Positions 7,263 through 13,012 of a DNA stretch of 13,055 nucleotides are shown here, in pieces. Location: the NCBI GenBank assembly GCA_036454645.1, contig JAZHSQ010000052.1:1-13055 (forward strand), read 5' to 3'. The translations under genes were made by a program, and so were the position numbers. Below the pieces are notes generated by a model. The model ran no database searches. It was not told the origin of the DNA and saw nothing but the letters and a program-made list of their open reading frames with translations. Each line of letters begins with the position of its first letter. Position 1 is the stretch's first letter. Origin of the DNA: Olsenella_K sp036454645. GTDB lineage: Bacteria > Actinomycetota > Coriobacteriia > Coriobacteriales > Atopobiaceae.

Positions 7263-7306
7263 GCGCGCTTGCGGGCGGCTCGCTGCGCGCTTGCGGGCAG
7301 CTCGCG
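7263..7306. repeat. 22-bp direct duplication after thrH
   Basis: Two adjacent 22-bp units (7263-7284 and 7285-7306) differ at two positions and begin with GCGCGCTTGCGGGC. Just before them CGAGGACGCG occurs twice (7234-7243 and 7253-7262), once on each side of the thrH stop codon. The rest of the 171-bp thrH-pip gap holds no gene. A weak promoter candidate for pip is TACGGT (7375-7380) with TTTTCT 17 bp upstream. Confidence 0.75.
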
Positions 7307-7420
7307 GCTCGGACCCGTGGGGCTGGCACGGCTTTAGGAAGAACCCGAGGCTTTTCTCGCACCCGCCGTTCCTGTACGGTGAGTTAGTTCGAGTTTCCTG
7401 AACGGAATGCGAGAGTCCCG

Positions 7421-8335
7421 ATGCAGATTCATGAGAGCTATGTCCCCTTCCGCGGCTACCGGACGTACTGCCGCGTGGTCGAGCCCGACCGCCCGCAGCT
7501 GACGGCGGCAGGCGAACCCAAGCCGCCGCTGCTGCTGCTCCACGGCGGGCCCGGCTCCTCCCACAACTACCTTGAGCTCCTCGACCCGCTCGCCGACCGC
7601 GACGGGCGCGCGCTCGTGATGTACGACCAGATCGGCTGCGGCCTCTCGTGGGACTGCTCTATGGCCGACCACCCCGAGCTGTGGCGCGCGGAGACCTGGC
7701 TCGAGGAGCTCGAGAACGTCGTGCGCACGCTGGGGCTCGGGCGCTTCCACCTGCTCGGGCAGTCGTGGGGCGGCATGCTCGCAATCGCCTACCTGTGCGA
7801 GCGCCGGCCGCGCGGCGTCGCGTCCGTGACGCTCTCCAGCACGACCGCGTCCGCGCAGCTCTGGGGCGCCGAGGGGCATCGACGCCTCCGCTACCTCGAC
7901 GAGGCCGAGCGCCGCTGCATCCTGGACGCCGAGGCGCGCGGCGACTACTCCGGCGAGGACTTCGCGGCGGCGATCGAGCGCTACATGGAGCTCTTCTGCA
8001 TCGGGCCCGTCACCGAGGCCGACCCGGAGTGCATCCGCCGACCGCGCGCGGGCGGGCGCGTGCCCTACGTCGTGGCGTGGGGCGACAACGAGCTCATGCC
8101 CACCGGCACGCTCACAAACTTCGACTACACCGCGCGCCTGGGCGAGATCCGCTGCCCCGCGCTCGTCGTCTCGGGCGAGGAGGACCTCTGCTCGCCGCTC
8201 GTCGCCAAGCAGCTCGCGGACGGCATCCCCGGCGCGCGCTGGGAGCTCTTCGCGAACTGCCGCCACATGTGCTACTACGACGACAACCCGCGCTACCTCG
8301 CCCTCCTCGAGGAGTGGCTGAACGAGAAGGACTAG
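7421..8335 (+). CDS. pip: Proline iminopeptidase-like alpha/beta hydrolase (peptidase family S33)
   Basis: This is a predicted cytoplasmic aminopeptidase releasing N-terminal proline (or similar residues) from short peptides. The 304-residue product has the S33 hallmarks: oxyanion-hole motif HGGPGSSHNY (41-50), YDQIGCGLS (68-76), the nucleophile elbow GQSWGG with Ser115, the acid Asp255 in SGEEDLCSP, and His282 in NCRHM. The segment GTLTNFDYTARLGEI (229-243) is typical of the tricorn-F1/PepIP subgroup. No signal peptide or membrane segment is seen. The ribosome site is modest (GAGAG before the ATG). It is separated from thrH by 171 bp of repeat-bearing DNA, so it is probably its own transcription unit. 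Specificity for proline over other residues is inferred from the family. Confidence 0.88.
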   Translation: MQIHESYVPFRGYRTYCRVVEPDRPQLTAAGEPKPPLLLLHGGPGSSHNYLELLDPLADRDGRALVMYDQIGCGLSWDCSMADHPELWRAETWLEELENVVRTLGLGRFHLLGQSWGGMLAIAYLCERRPRGVASVTLSSTTASAQLWGAEGHRRLRYLDEAERRCILDAEARGDYSGEDFAAAIERYMELFCIGPVTEADPECIRRPRAGGRVPYVVAWGDNELMPTGTLTNFDYTARLGEIRCPALVVSGEEDLCSPLVAKQLADGIPGARWELFANCRHMCYYDDNPRYLALLEEWLNEKD

Positions 8336-8430
8336 CGGCGCGGGGCGTGCCCGGCGCTCGGCCGGCGGCGCGGGGGGCGTGGCGCTCGGGTCGCAGGGCG
8401 GGACGGGCCCGGCGCTCGGCGCAGGACGCC
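8336..8430. repeat. Degenerate repeat of about 29 bp after the pip stop
   Basis: The core GGCGCTCGG recurs at 8353-8361, 8381-8389 and 8411-8419 (spacings 28 and 30), each preceded by a G-rich stretch such as GGCGGCGCGGGG. The copies are degenerate, so the boundaries are approximate. The array begins at the pip stop codon. Confidence 0.6.
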
Positions 8431-8436
8431 GTCCAC

Positions 8437-8469
8437 CGAGAAGACAGCGCCGCCCATCGTTCTTCTCGC
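8437..8469. terminator. Hairpin downstream of pip (possible terminator)
   Basis: CGAGAAGA (8437-8444) and TCTTCTCG (8462-8469) form a perfect 8-bp stem with a 17-nt loop. It is followed by a pyrimidine-rich stretch, not a true T-run. It lies about 100 bp after the pip stop and before the next gene's likely promoter, so a terminator is plausible but unproven. Confidence 0.35.
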
Positions 8470-8551
8470 CCGCGCTTTCTCTTGATACAACCTCTGAACA
8501 GCGACGTTAGATTGGTGCAGATGGTTGCAAGACCCGTCTGGACACCTTGTC

Positions 8552-8560
8552 TGCTATGGT
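8552..8560 (+). promoter_or_regulatory. Candidate extended -10 promoter for the AbiEi-like gene
   Basis: TGC-TATGGT (8552-8560) matches an extended -10 element and lies 39 bp before the ATG at 8600. No good -35 box is at the proper distance (TTGCAA at 8525-8530 is 24 bp away). A second candidate, TTGATA (8483-8488) with TTAGAT (8508-8513), has a 19-bp spacer. Confidence 0.3.
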
Positions 8561-8599
8561 TCCCCCCACCGTTCATTCCGAGGCGGCGGAGGTGGAGCG

Positions 8600-9580
8600 A
8601 TGGGCCATGGCTACGGAAGGCCGCAGAGCGACGCAATCGACACGCGTGCGCACGAGGCGGAGCTTGCGGGGAGGTGCATACGGGCCCAGAGCCCCGAGGA
8701 GGGCAAGTGCCTGAGAAGACGCGTCCATGACGGAATCCTGGTCTCGCCCGGACGCGGACTCTTCGCGCGCAAGGACTACTGGGATTCGCTTCCGCCTTCC
8801 GAGCAGACGCTGCACGTGATGCGTTCGATTTCGGACCTCCATGGCACCTGGGTCTTCCGCCAGGCGGCGGCTGGCGTCGCGCACGGGCTGGAGGTCCCGC
8901 TCACGTATCCGGACGAGCTCCTGTCGACCAAGCGCCACGAGAGGGGCGGCGGACTGATTATACGCAGGCGCGATAGCATGCCCACCAGGACAGCCATCGC
9001 AAGCGGCGTATGCTGCACGAGCCTCGACAGGACCCTGTTTGACTGCCTTTCGGAGCTGGAGTTCCCTCGTGCGCTGGCAGTGGCCGACTCATACCTTCGC
9101 GACCAGGGCTTGCAGGTGGATTCGTTGCGCGAGGAGCTCCGCCGCTCATTCCACGGCCTGCGCAGGGGCGCCGAGTCGCTCGAAAGGGCGCTCGGAATCG
9201 CAAGGTGGGCAGACCCATCGAGCGAGAACGGAGGGGAATCGTATGCGCGCGCGGTGATGCTCTCGCTGGGCTTCGCCGCCCCGCAGCTACAGGTCGTGAT
9301 TCCGGACATCCTCGATGCCGACCACGCATACAGAGCCGACTTCTGCTGGTTCGGATCGGATGGAGGGCTGATCCTCGGCGAACTCGACGGCCTCGCGAAG
9401 TACTACCGAACGGACATGACCTCCGGCAGGCCCATTGCCGAGGTCATGTCACGCGAGCGGCTGCGCGAGTCGCGGATAAGCTTACTGGGAGCAAGGGTAA
9501 TCCGCTTTTCCTTCCGTGACGTGCTCGACACAGATAGATTCAGGCTACTGCTGACGCGTGCCGGCGTTCCACGTCGCTGA
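8600..9580 (+). CDS. AbiEi-like / Vsr-like (PD-(D/E)XK type) domain protein, stand-alone
   Basis: The 326-residue product resembles proteins common in Actinobacteria that join an AbiEi-like antitoxin/winged-helix region (about 35-180) to a C-terminal domain of the very-short-patch-repair nuclease type. The C-terminal part shows GGES (211-214), LGFAAPQLQ (223-231), ADF with Asp247, then ELDGLAKY with Glu261, Asp263 and Lys267, and a closing RESRISLLGARVIRF segment (288-303). The spacing fits a PD-(D/E)XK nuclease core. The ATG at 8600 was chosen because GGAGGTGGA lies just upstream; the frame extends to 8525 without a ribosome site. Codon use is less strictly G/C-ending than in the flanking genes (ATA, TTA and TCA codons occur), hinting at acquisition. 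No AbiEii-like nucleotidyltransferase gene is adjacent, so a role as half of a classic type IV toxin-antitoxin pair is not supported here. DNA binding or cleavage is inferred. Confidence 0.7.
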   Translation: MGHGYGRPQSDAIDTRAHEAELAGRCIRAQSPEEGKCLRRRVHDGILVSPGRGLFARKDYWDSLPPSEQTLHVMRSISDLHGTWVFRQAAAGVAHGLEVPLTYPDELLSTKRHERGGGLIIRRRDSMPTRTAIASGVCCTSLDRTLFDCLSELEFPRALAVADSYLRDQGLQVDSLREELRRSFHGLRRGAESLERALGIARWADPSSENGGESYARAVMLSLGFAAPQLQVVIPDILDADHAYRADFCWFGSDGGLILGELDGLAKYYRTDMTSGRPIAEVMSRERLRESRISLLGARVIRFSFRDVLDTDRFRLLLTRAGVPRR

Positions 9581-9669
9581 GTGGCCGCTTCCCAACGCAT
9601 GGAAGGACGCGCGCCCGCAGAGGACGGCATGTGCGCCCGCAAGCCGCATTGAGCCCAGGGGGGGTCCAA

Positions 9670-9729
9670 TGACCCAATGGCCGCTGACCCGATAGCCGCA
9701 GACCCAATGGCCGCTGAACCAAAAGGCAC
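9670..9729. repeat. 15-bp tandem array, four units
   Basis: Units lie at 9670-9684, 9685-9699, 9700-9714 and 9715-9729. The pattern is WGACCCAATGGCCGC; unit 2 reads TGACCCGATAGCCGC and unit 4 is the most diverged. It lies 89 bp beyond the AbiEi-like gene stop. Confidence 0.85.
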
Positions 9730-9831
9730 ACATGGGGGCCTGGCCCGCCCATGAGCCTCCATGGTCACCCGCCCCCGCGCGCCGGCACCGCATCCTAAAC
9801 GGCGCAAAACCTACGATTGGTCGGGTAGAAC

Positions 9832-9877
9832 TCAACCCTAAGGCCGCATAGAGTTCTCTATACGGCCTTAGGGTTGA
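9832..9877. other. 46-bp near-perfect hairpin (possible structured RNA or element remnant)
   Basis: Two 22-nt arms (9832-9853 and 9856-9877) are complementary at all but one position, with only TT between them. The exception, C9847 facing A9862, becomes a G-U pair if the minus strand is transcribed, so minus-strand RNA would pair along the whole stem. No U-run follows on either strand, which argues against a standard terminator. Its arms begin with TCAACCCTAAGGCCG. No ORF or transposase remnant flanks it. Confidence 0.7.
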
Positions 9878-10089
9878 ACTGAAAAGCCTTGAACTCAAGA
9901 AAAAGGACGTTTAGAAGCAAGCCCATGGAGGATAAGGACGTCTCCTAGGTTGACTAACCGCCCGAGCGGCCCTCTCAGAGCCTCTCAGTCGGTCGGTCGA
10001 ACAGAGCCCCCGAGCCTGAGACATATGTACCGCAAGAAACTTTGGACTTCGGCGGATCTAGCCGAGAAGCCCCACTCCGAGTCACACTA

Positions 10090-10956
10090 TCATGCCCCGG
10101 CGTAGCCCTTCTTCGCGAAGTCCTCCCCGCTCAGCGGCATCTGCACGAGCCGGAAGCTCGTCCCGCGGCCGCCGCCGTCTCCCGAGGCGGCATCGGCCAC
10201 GCCGGCCGACCCGTCGTTCGCACCGTCGCCGCGCTCCCCCTCGCTCGCGTCGGTGCCCACGACCACGCCGATGCTGGCGTTTGGCATGCGCATGGTCAGG
10301 CTCGTGAGCCTCCGCCTGAGGGGGCTCATATCGGTGGCGAACTCGAGCATCACGTACCTGAAGAGCGATCCGTGCGCCACCACCAGCACCGCGTCGCCGT
10401 CCGAGCTCTCGGCGAGCATCCTCGAGAACGCGCGCTCCACGCGGGCGCGCACCTGCCGCCTGCTCTCGCCGCCGACGGAGGAGAAGTCCTGGCGTATGAA
10501 GCAGCGTACGAACTGCCTGGCGTAATCTGCATGCCTCTTGCCGTCGATGTCGCCGAAGTCGAACTCACGCAGGTCGTCAAGGGTGTTCACGCCGAGAAGG
10601 ACCGCCGGCCCAAGACGCCCCGCCGCAGAAGCCGACCCCTCCGGCACCGGCCGGCCCGCCTGCCCCGCCTCCGACGGCGCGCCCGGCGCTTCCGCCGCGC
10701 CCTGCGCCTCCGCCGCGCCCTGCGCCTCCGCCGCGCCGATGCCCTCGAGCAGCAGCCTCGCCGTCCGCTGCGCGCGCCCCTGCGGCGAGCAGTAGCAGCG
10801 GTCGATGCCAACGCCGGCGAGCGCGCGGGCGCTCCGCTCGATCTCGGGGAGCGTCTCGGGCACGAGCGGCGAGTCGACCCGCCCTCCCTGGATGACGCCG
10901 TCCCGGTTGAACTCTGTCTTGCCGTGGCGGACGTAGTAGAACGTGACCCTCTTCAT
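10090..10956 (-). CDS. Histidine phosphatase family protein (phosphoglycerate-mutase-like)
   Basis: This is a 288-residue member of the two-histidine phosphatase superfamily. The phosphate-accepting His11 is in VRHGKTEFN (9-17), Arg61 or Arg64 is in SPQGRAQRTA (57-66), the acid Glu131 is in REFDFGDIDG (130-139), and the second histidine is His195 in VVAHGS (192-197). The substrate cannot be told from sequence; the family includes cofactor-dependent mutases and broad phosphatases. Two low-complexity insertions interrupt the core: residues about 75-118 (Ala/Glu/Gly-rich, built partly from an 18-bp tandem repeat) and about 236-266 (Gly/Asp-rich). Both fall in likely surface loops, between the active-site motifs. 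The ATG at 10956 has a GGGAGG ribosome site 5 nt upstream and is where homology begins; the open frame upstream is unrelated sequence. Confidence 0.88.
   Translation of the reverse strand: MKRVTFYYVRHGKTEFNRDGVIQGGRVDSPLVPETLPEIERSARALAGVGIDRCYCSPQGRAQRTARLLLEGIGAAEAQGAAEAQGAAEAPGAPSEAGQAGRPVPEGSASAAGRLGPAVLLGVNTLDDLREFDFGDIDGKRHADYARQFVRCFIRQDFSSVGGESRRQVRARVERAFSRMLAESSDGDAVLVVAHGSLFRYVMLEFATDMSPLRRRLTSLTMRMPNASIGVVVGTDASEGERGDGANDGSAGVADAASGDGGGRGTSFRLVQMPLSGEDFAKKGYAGA
10691..10737. repeat. 18-bp in-frame tandem repeat inside the histidine phosphatase gene
   Basis: Two identical 18-bp units (10691-10708 and 10709-10726) are followed by an 11-bp partial copy (10727-10737). On the coding strand they encode repeated AAEAQG-like hexapeptides, seen as GAAEAQGAAEAQGAAEAPG (74-92 of the protein). 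Confidence 0.85.
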
Positions 10957-11221
10957 CCAGCCTCCCCGTCGGAGCCCATCACCATCACCTGCCGCAGGCG
11001 CGCAATGCCGCGGCCCGCGGACGCGCCGCCGACCAGCGCGTCGCGGTACCGTCGATTCCGTGGGATACTCTACACCTAGGTGGCCGCCAGGCGTCGCCAG
11101 CCGCACCACCCCGACCCACCGGTGCCGGCCCGCGCGGCCGCCAGGCGCGCACCGCCTGCCCGAACGCCAGCGCCGACGCGGCCCGCACGGCGTCACGTCA
11201 CGCACTGAGAAAGGAGACCCC
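10957..11221. promoter_or_regulatory. Divergent intergenic region with a 10-bp palindrome
   Basis: This region of 265 bp separates the minus-strand histidine phosphatase from the plus-strand ArsC/Spx-like gene. The perfect palindrome CACCTAGGTG (11073-11082) lies mid-region, beside the A/T-richest words (GATACT on the plus strand, TAGAGT on the minus strand), which are weak -10 candidates. GGCCGCCAGGCG is repeated at 11082-11093 and 11136-11147. An operator role is a guess. Confidence 0.35.
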
Positions 11222-11587
11222 ATGCAAGTCCTCCTCATCGAGTATCCCAAGTGCTCCACCTGCAGAAAGGCCAAGCGGTGGCTCGAGGACCACGACGTCG
11301 CCTTCGAGGACCGCGACATCGTGGGGGACAACCCCACCGCCGAGGAGCTCGCGGCATGGCACGCGGCGTCCGGCCTGCCCATCCGCCGCTTCTTCAACAC
11401 CTCCGGCAGGCTCTATCGCGAGATGGGCGTCAAGCAGCGGCTCGACGAGGGAATGAGCGACCAGGAGGCCTACGCGCTCCTCGCGTCCGACGGCATGCTG
11501 GTGAAGCGCCCCCTGCTGCTCGTCGACGGCAAGCCCCTCGCGCCGGGCTTCAAGGAGTCCGCGTGGGCCGAGGCGCTCGGCGTCTAG
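11222..11587 (+). CDS. ArsC/Spx-family thioredoxin-fold protein (arsenate reductase family)
   Basis: The 121-residue product has the ArsC/Spx/YffB family layout: an N-terminal beta-strand followed by CSTCRKAKRWL (11-21), giving a CXXC pair (Cys11, Cys14), then FFNTSGRLYREMGVK (57-71) and the conserved KRPLLLVDGK (95-104) with Arg96. Family members are glutathione- or thiol-dependent reductases or RNA-polymerase-binding stress regulators; sequence alone does not choose between them. The absence of ars operon genes nearby argues against dedicated arsenate detoxification. The ATG at 11222 is preceded by AAAGGAG (11210-11216). Its stop codon lies inside the first unit of a 20-bp tandem array. TelA follows 137 bp downstream on the same strand. 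Confidence 0.88.
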   Translation: MQVLLIEYPKCSTCRKAKRWLEDHDVAFEDRDIVGDNPTAEELAAWHAASGLPIRRFFNTSGRLYREMGVKQRLDEGMSDQEAYALLASDGMLVKRPLLLVDGKPLAPGFKESAWAEALGV

Positions 11588-11636
11588 CCGGCCCGCTCGG
11601 CGTCTAGCCGGCCCGCTCGGCGTCTAGCCGGCCCGC
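11581..11636. repeat. 20-bp tandem repeat containing the stop of the ArsC/Spx-like gene
   Basis: The unit CGTCTAGCCGGCCCGCTCGG occupies 11581-11600 and 11601-11620 exactly, and a third copy begins at 11621 and holds for 16 bases. The gene's final Val codon and TAG are in the first unit, and the eight bases before it (11573-11580) match the unit's tail. The period is not divisible by three, so each copied TAG falls in a different frame. Confidence 0.9.
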
Positions 11637-11714
11637 GCGAGCCGGCGCGCGCCCCGCCCGGGGCCCACGTACGCACCCGCGCGCGCCCGCGCAATAACCC
11701 CACGTCACCTACCC

Positions 11715-11720
11715 AGGAGG
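11715..11720 (+). promoter_or_regulatory. Consensus ribosome-binding site of telA
   Basis: AGGAGG lies 4 nt before the ATG at 11725. Between the 20-bp array and this site the sequence is G/C-simple, with a small GCCCC/GGGGC hairpin at 11651-11664. No convincing promoter is seen. Confidence 0.7.
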
Positions 11721-11724
11721 CACC

Positions 11725-12951
11725 ATGTCACAGGATCCCACGCTCCCCGACGACGCCCGCACCGACGCAGGCCAGCCCTCCGAGGGCACGTACGAACCCC
11801 CCGCCGGCACGCCCGCCGGCGCCAACCCGCCGACCGTCTCGCTCGAGTCCCTCATGAGCCCCACGGCGGCCGCCAAGAGCGACCTCAAGCCCACCGCCCA
11901 GGTTGAGCAGGAGGTCGTCTCGCGCGTGTCCGCGCTCTCGGCCGAGGACCGGCGCAAGGCCGACGAAATCGCGCGCACCATCGACTTCGGCCAGGCGGCG
12001 ATCGACCAGACCTACGCCGCCGACGCCCAGCGCGGCATGGCGGACTTCTCCGACACGGTCCTCTCGAAGGTCTCGAGCAAGGACACCGGCGAGGCCGGCC
12101 AGCTGCTGCGCGAGCTTCTCACCACCGTGGACGACAGCTCGCTCTCCGGCATCCGCAAGGTTCCGATCATCGGCAACGTCGTGATGAAGACGGACCAGAT
12201 CCGCCGCGAGTACCAGAAGGTCGCGCCGCAGGTCGACGAGATCGTCGGCAAGCTCGAGCAGAGCCAGGCGCAGATGATCTCCGACATCGCGATGTACGAC
12301 CGCCTCTACGAGCGCTCCGTGGCGCAGTACCGCCAGCTCAAGATCTACGTCGCCGCCGGCGAGCAAGCGCTGGCCGCGTTCCGCGCCGACCAGCTGCCGC
12401 GCCTCGAGCAGGAGGCCCAGGCGTCCGGCGACCCGATGGCCGGCCAGGTGCTCAAGGACTTCAAGGGCAAGCTCGACCGCTTCGAGAAGCACCTCGACGA
12501 CCTCGACCGCGTGAGCGTCGTGGCGCTGCAGAGCTGCCCGCAGATCAAGATCCTGCAGAGCGCCGACCAGGTCATCGCCGACAAGATCTCGACCACCGTC
12601 AGCCTCACCATCCCCATGTGGAAGAGCCAGATGGTGATCGCGCTCGGCCTCGAGAACCAGCGCCGCGCGCTCGACCTGCAGAAGAACGTCGACGACGTCA
12701 CCAACCGCCTGATGCGCGAGAACGCCAAGGCGCTGCACCAGGGCGCCGTCGACACGGAGAAGGCAAACCAGCGCGGCGTCGTGGACGTCGACACGCTGCA
12801 GGAGGTCAACTCCGAGCTCATCGCCACCATCAAGGACACGATTCAGGTCCAGGAGGAGGGCCGCGCGCAGCGCGCCGAGGCCCAGCAGCGCATGCGGCAG
12901 ATGGAGGCGGACCTCAAGGGCGCCCTGCTCGAGCAGGCCAGGCGCCTCTAG
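11725..12951 (+). CDS. telA: TelA-family protein (toxic anion resistance / cell-envelope stress family)
   Basis: The 408-residue product matches the TelA family, first linked to tellurite resistance and later to tolerance of envelope-active agents; its biochemical activity is not established. A Pro/Ala-rich, probably disordered N-terminus (1-55) precedes a long helical, coiled-coil-prone body. Recognisable family stretches are IDFGQAAIDQTYAADAQ (about 86-102), GIRKVPIIGNVV (about 142-153), YVAAGEQAL, VALQSCPQIKILQSADQ (about 268-284), TTVSLTIPMWKSQMVIALGL (about 291-310) and a C-terminal helix rich in Gln, Glu and Arg. No signal peptide or membrane span is evident. In many bacteria an xpaC-like gene neighbours telA; none is seen before the window ends. 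It shares strand with the ArsC/Spx-like gene and may be co-transcribed with it. Confidence 0.9.
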   Translation: MSQDPTLPDDARTDAGQPSEGTYEPPAGTPAGANPPTVSLESLMSPTAAAKSDLKPTAQVEQEVVSRVSALSAEDRRKADEIARTIDFGQAAIDQTYAADAQRGMADFSDTVLSKVSSKDTGEAGQLLRELLTTVDDSSLSGIRKVPIIGNVVMKTDQIRREYQKVAPQVDEIVGKLEQSQAQMISDIAMYDRLYERSVAQYRQLKIYVAAGEQALAAFRADQLPRLEQEAQASGDPMAGQVLKDFKGKLDRFEKHLDDLDRVSVVALQSCPQIKILQSADQVIADKISTTVSLTIPMWKSQMVIALGLENQRRALDLQKNVDDVTNRLMRENAKALHQGAVDTEKANQRGVVDVDTLQEVNSELIATIKDTIQVQEEGRAQRAEAQQRMRQMEADLKGALLEQARRL

Positions 12952-12962
12952 CGACGGGCCTT

Positions 12963-13012
12963 GGCGGAGAAGAGCCCCAGCGGACAAGTTCCTCCAGCGG
13001 AGAAGGACCTCC
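12963..13012. repeat. 17-bp tandem repeat after telA, three units
   Basis: Unit 2 (12979-12995, AGCGGACAAGTTCCTCC) and unit 3 (12996-13012, AGCGGAGAAGGACCTCC) differ at three positions. A diverged 16-bp unit precedes them (12963-12978, GGCGGAGAAGAGCCCC). It begins 11 bp after the telA stop. The remaining 43 bp of the window hold no recognisable feature. Confidence 0.75.

Larger units (their letters stand above)
9581..10089. other. Gene-poor, repeat-bearing interval of about 500 bp
   Basis: No convincing protein gene is seen. Frames through 9403-9898 on the minus strand translate the 15-bp repeats into simple pentad-like protein repeats, partly overlap the neighbouring gene antisense, and resemble no family known to me. 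The interval holds the 15-bp tandem array, a near-perfect inverted repeat around the word CATGGG (about 9731-9753), the long hairpin at 9832-9877, an 8-bp palindrome ACATATGT (10021-10028), and two AAGGACGT words near 9904 and 9935. The centre (about 9790-9960) is visibly less GC-rich than its surroundings. Confidence 0.6.

Noticed and set aside
9830..9879. Possible integron attC-like site: ends fit RYYYAAC and GTTRRRY
   Set aside because: Any palindrome with CAAC and GTTG near its ends will often fit these loose patterns. The stem is nearly perfect, without the extrahelical bases and spacer organisation of attC sites, and no integron integrase is present.
9403..9898. Minus-strand open frames with GSAAI-like or SGHWV-like repeats
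   Set aside because: They are translations of the 15-bp DNA array, partly antisense to the AbiEi-like gene, with no ribosome site or family similarity.
9925..9948. Seven-codon frame (MEDKDVS) as a leader peptide
   Set aside because: It is too short to judge and has no adjacent downstream gene on the same strand to control.
9952..10016. tRNA-like words (GCCCGAGCGGC and GGTCGAAC) suggesting a tRNA or attachment site
   Set aside because: No acceptor stem, anticodon arm or correct spacing can be built. CCGC-CCGA-GCGG is simply a small hairpin.
11222..11587. Arsenate reductase of an ars operon
   Set aside because: No arsB, acr3 or arsR gene is nearby, and the ArsC/Spx fold also includes stress regulators and proteins of unknown function.
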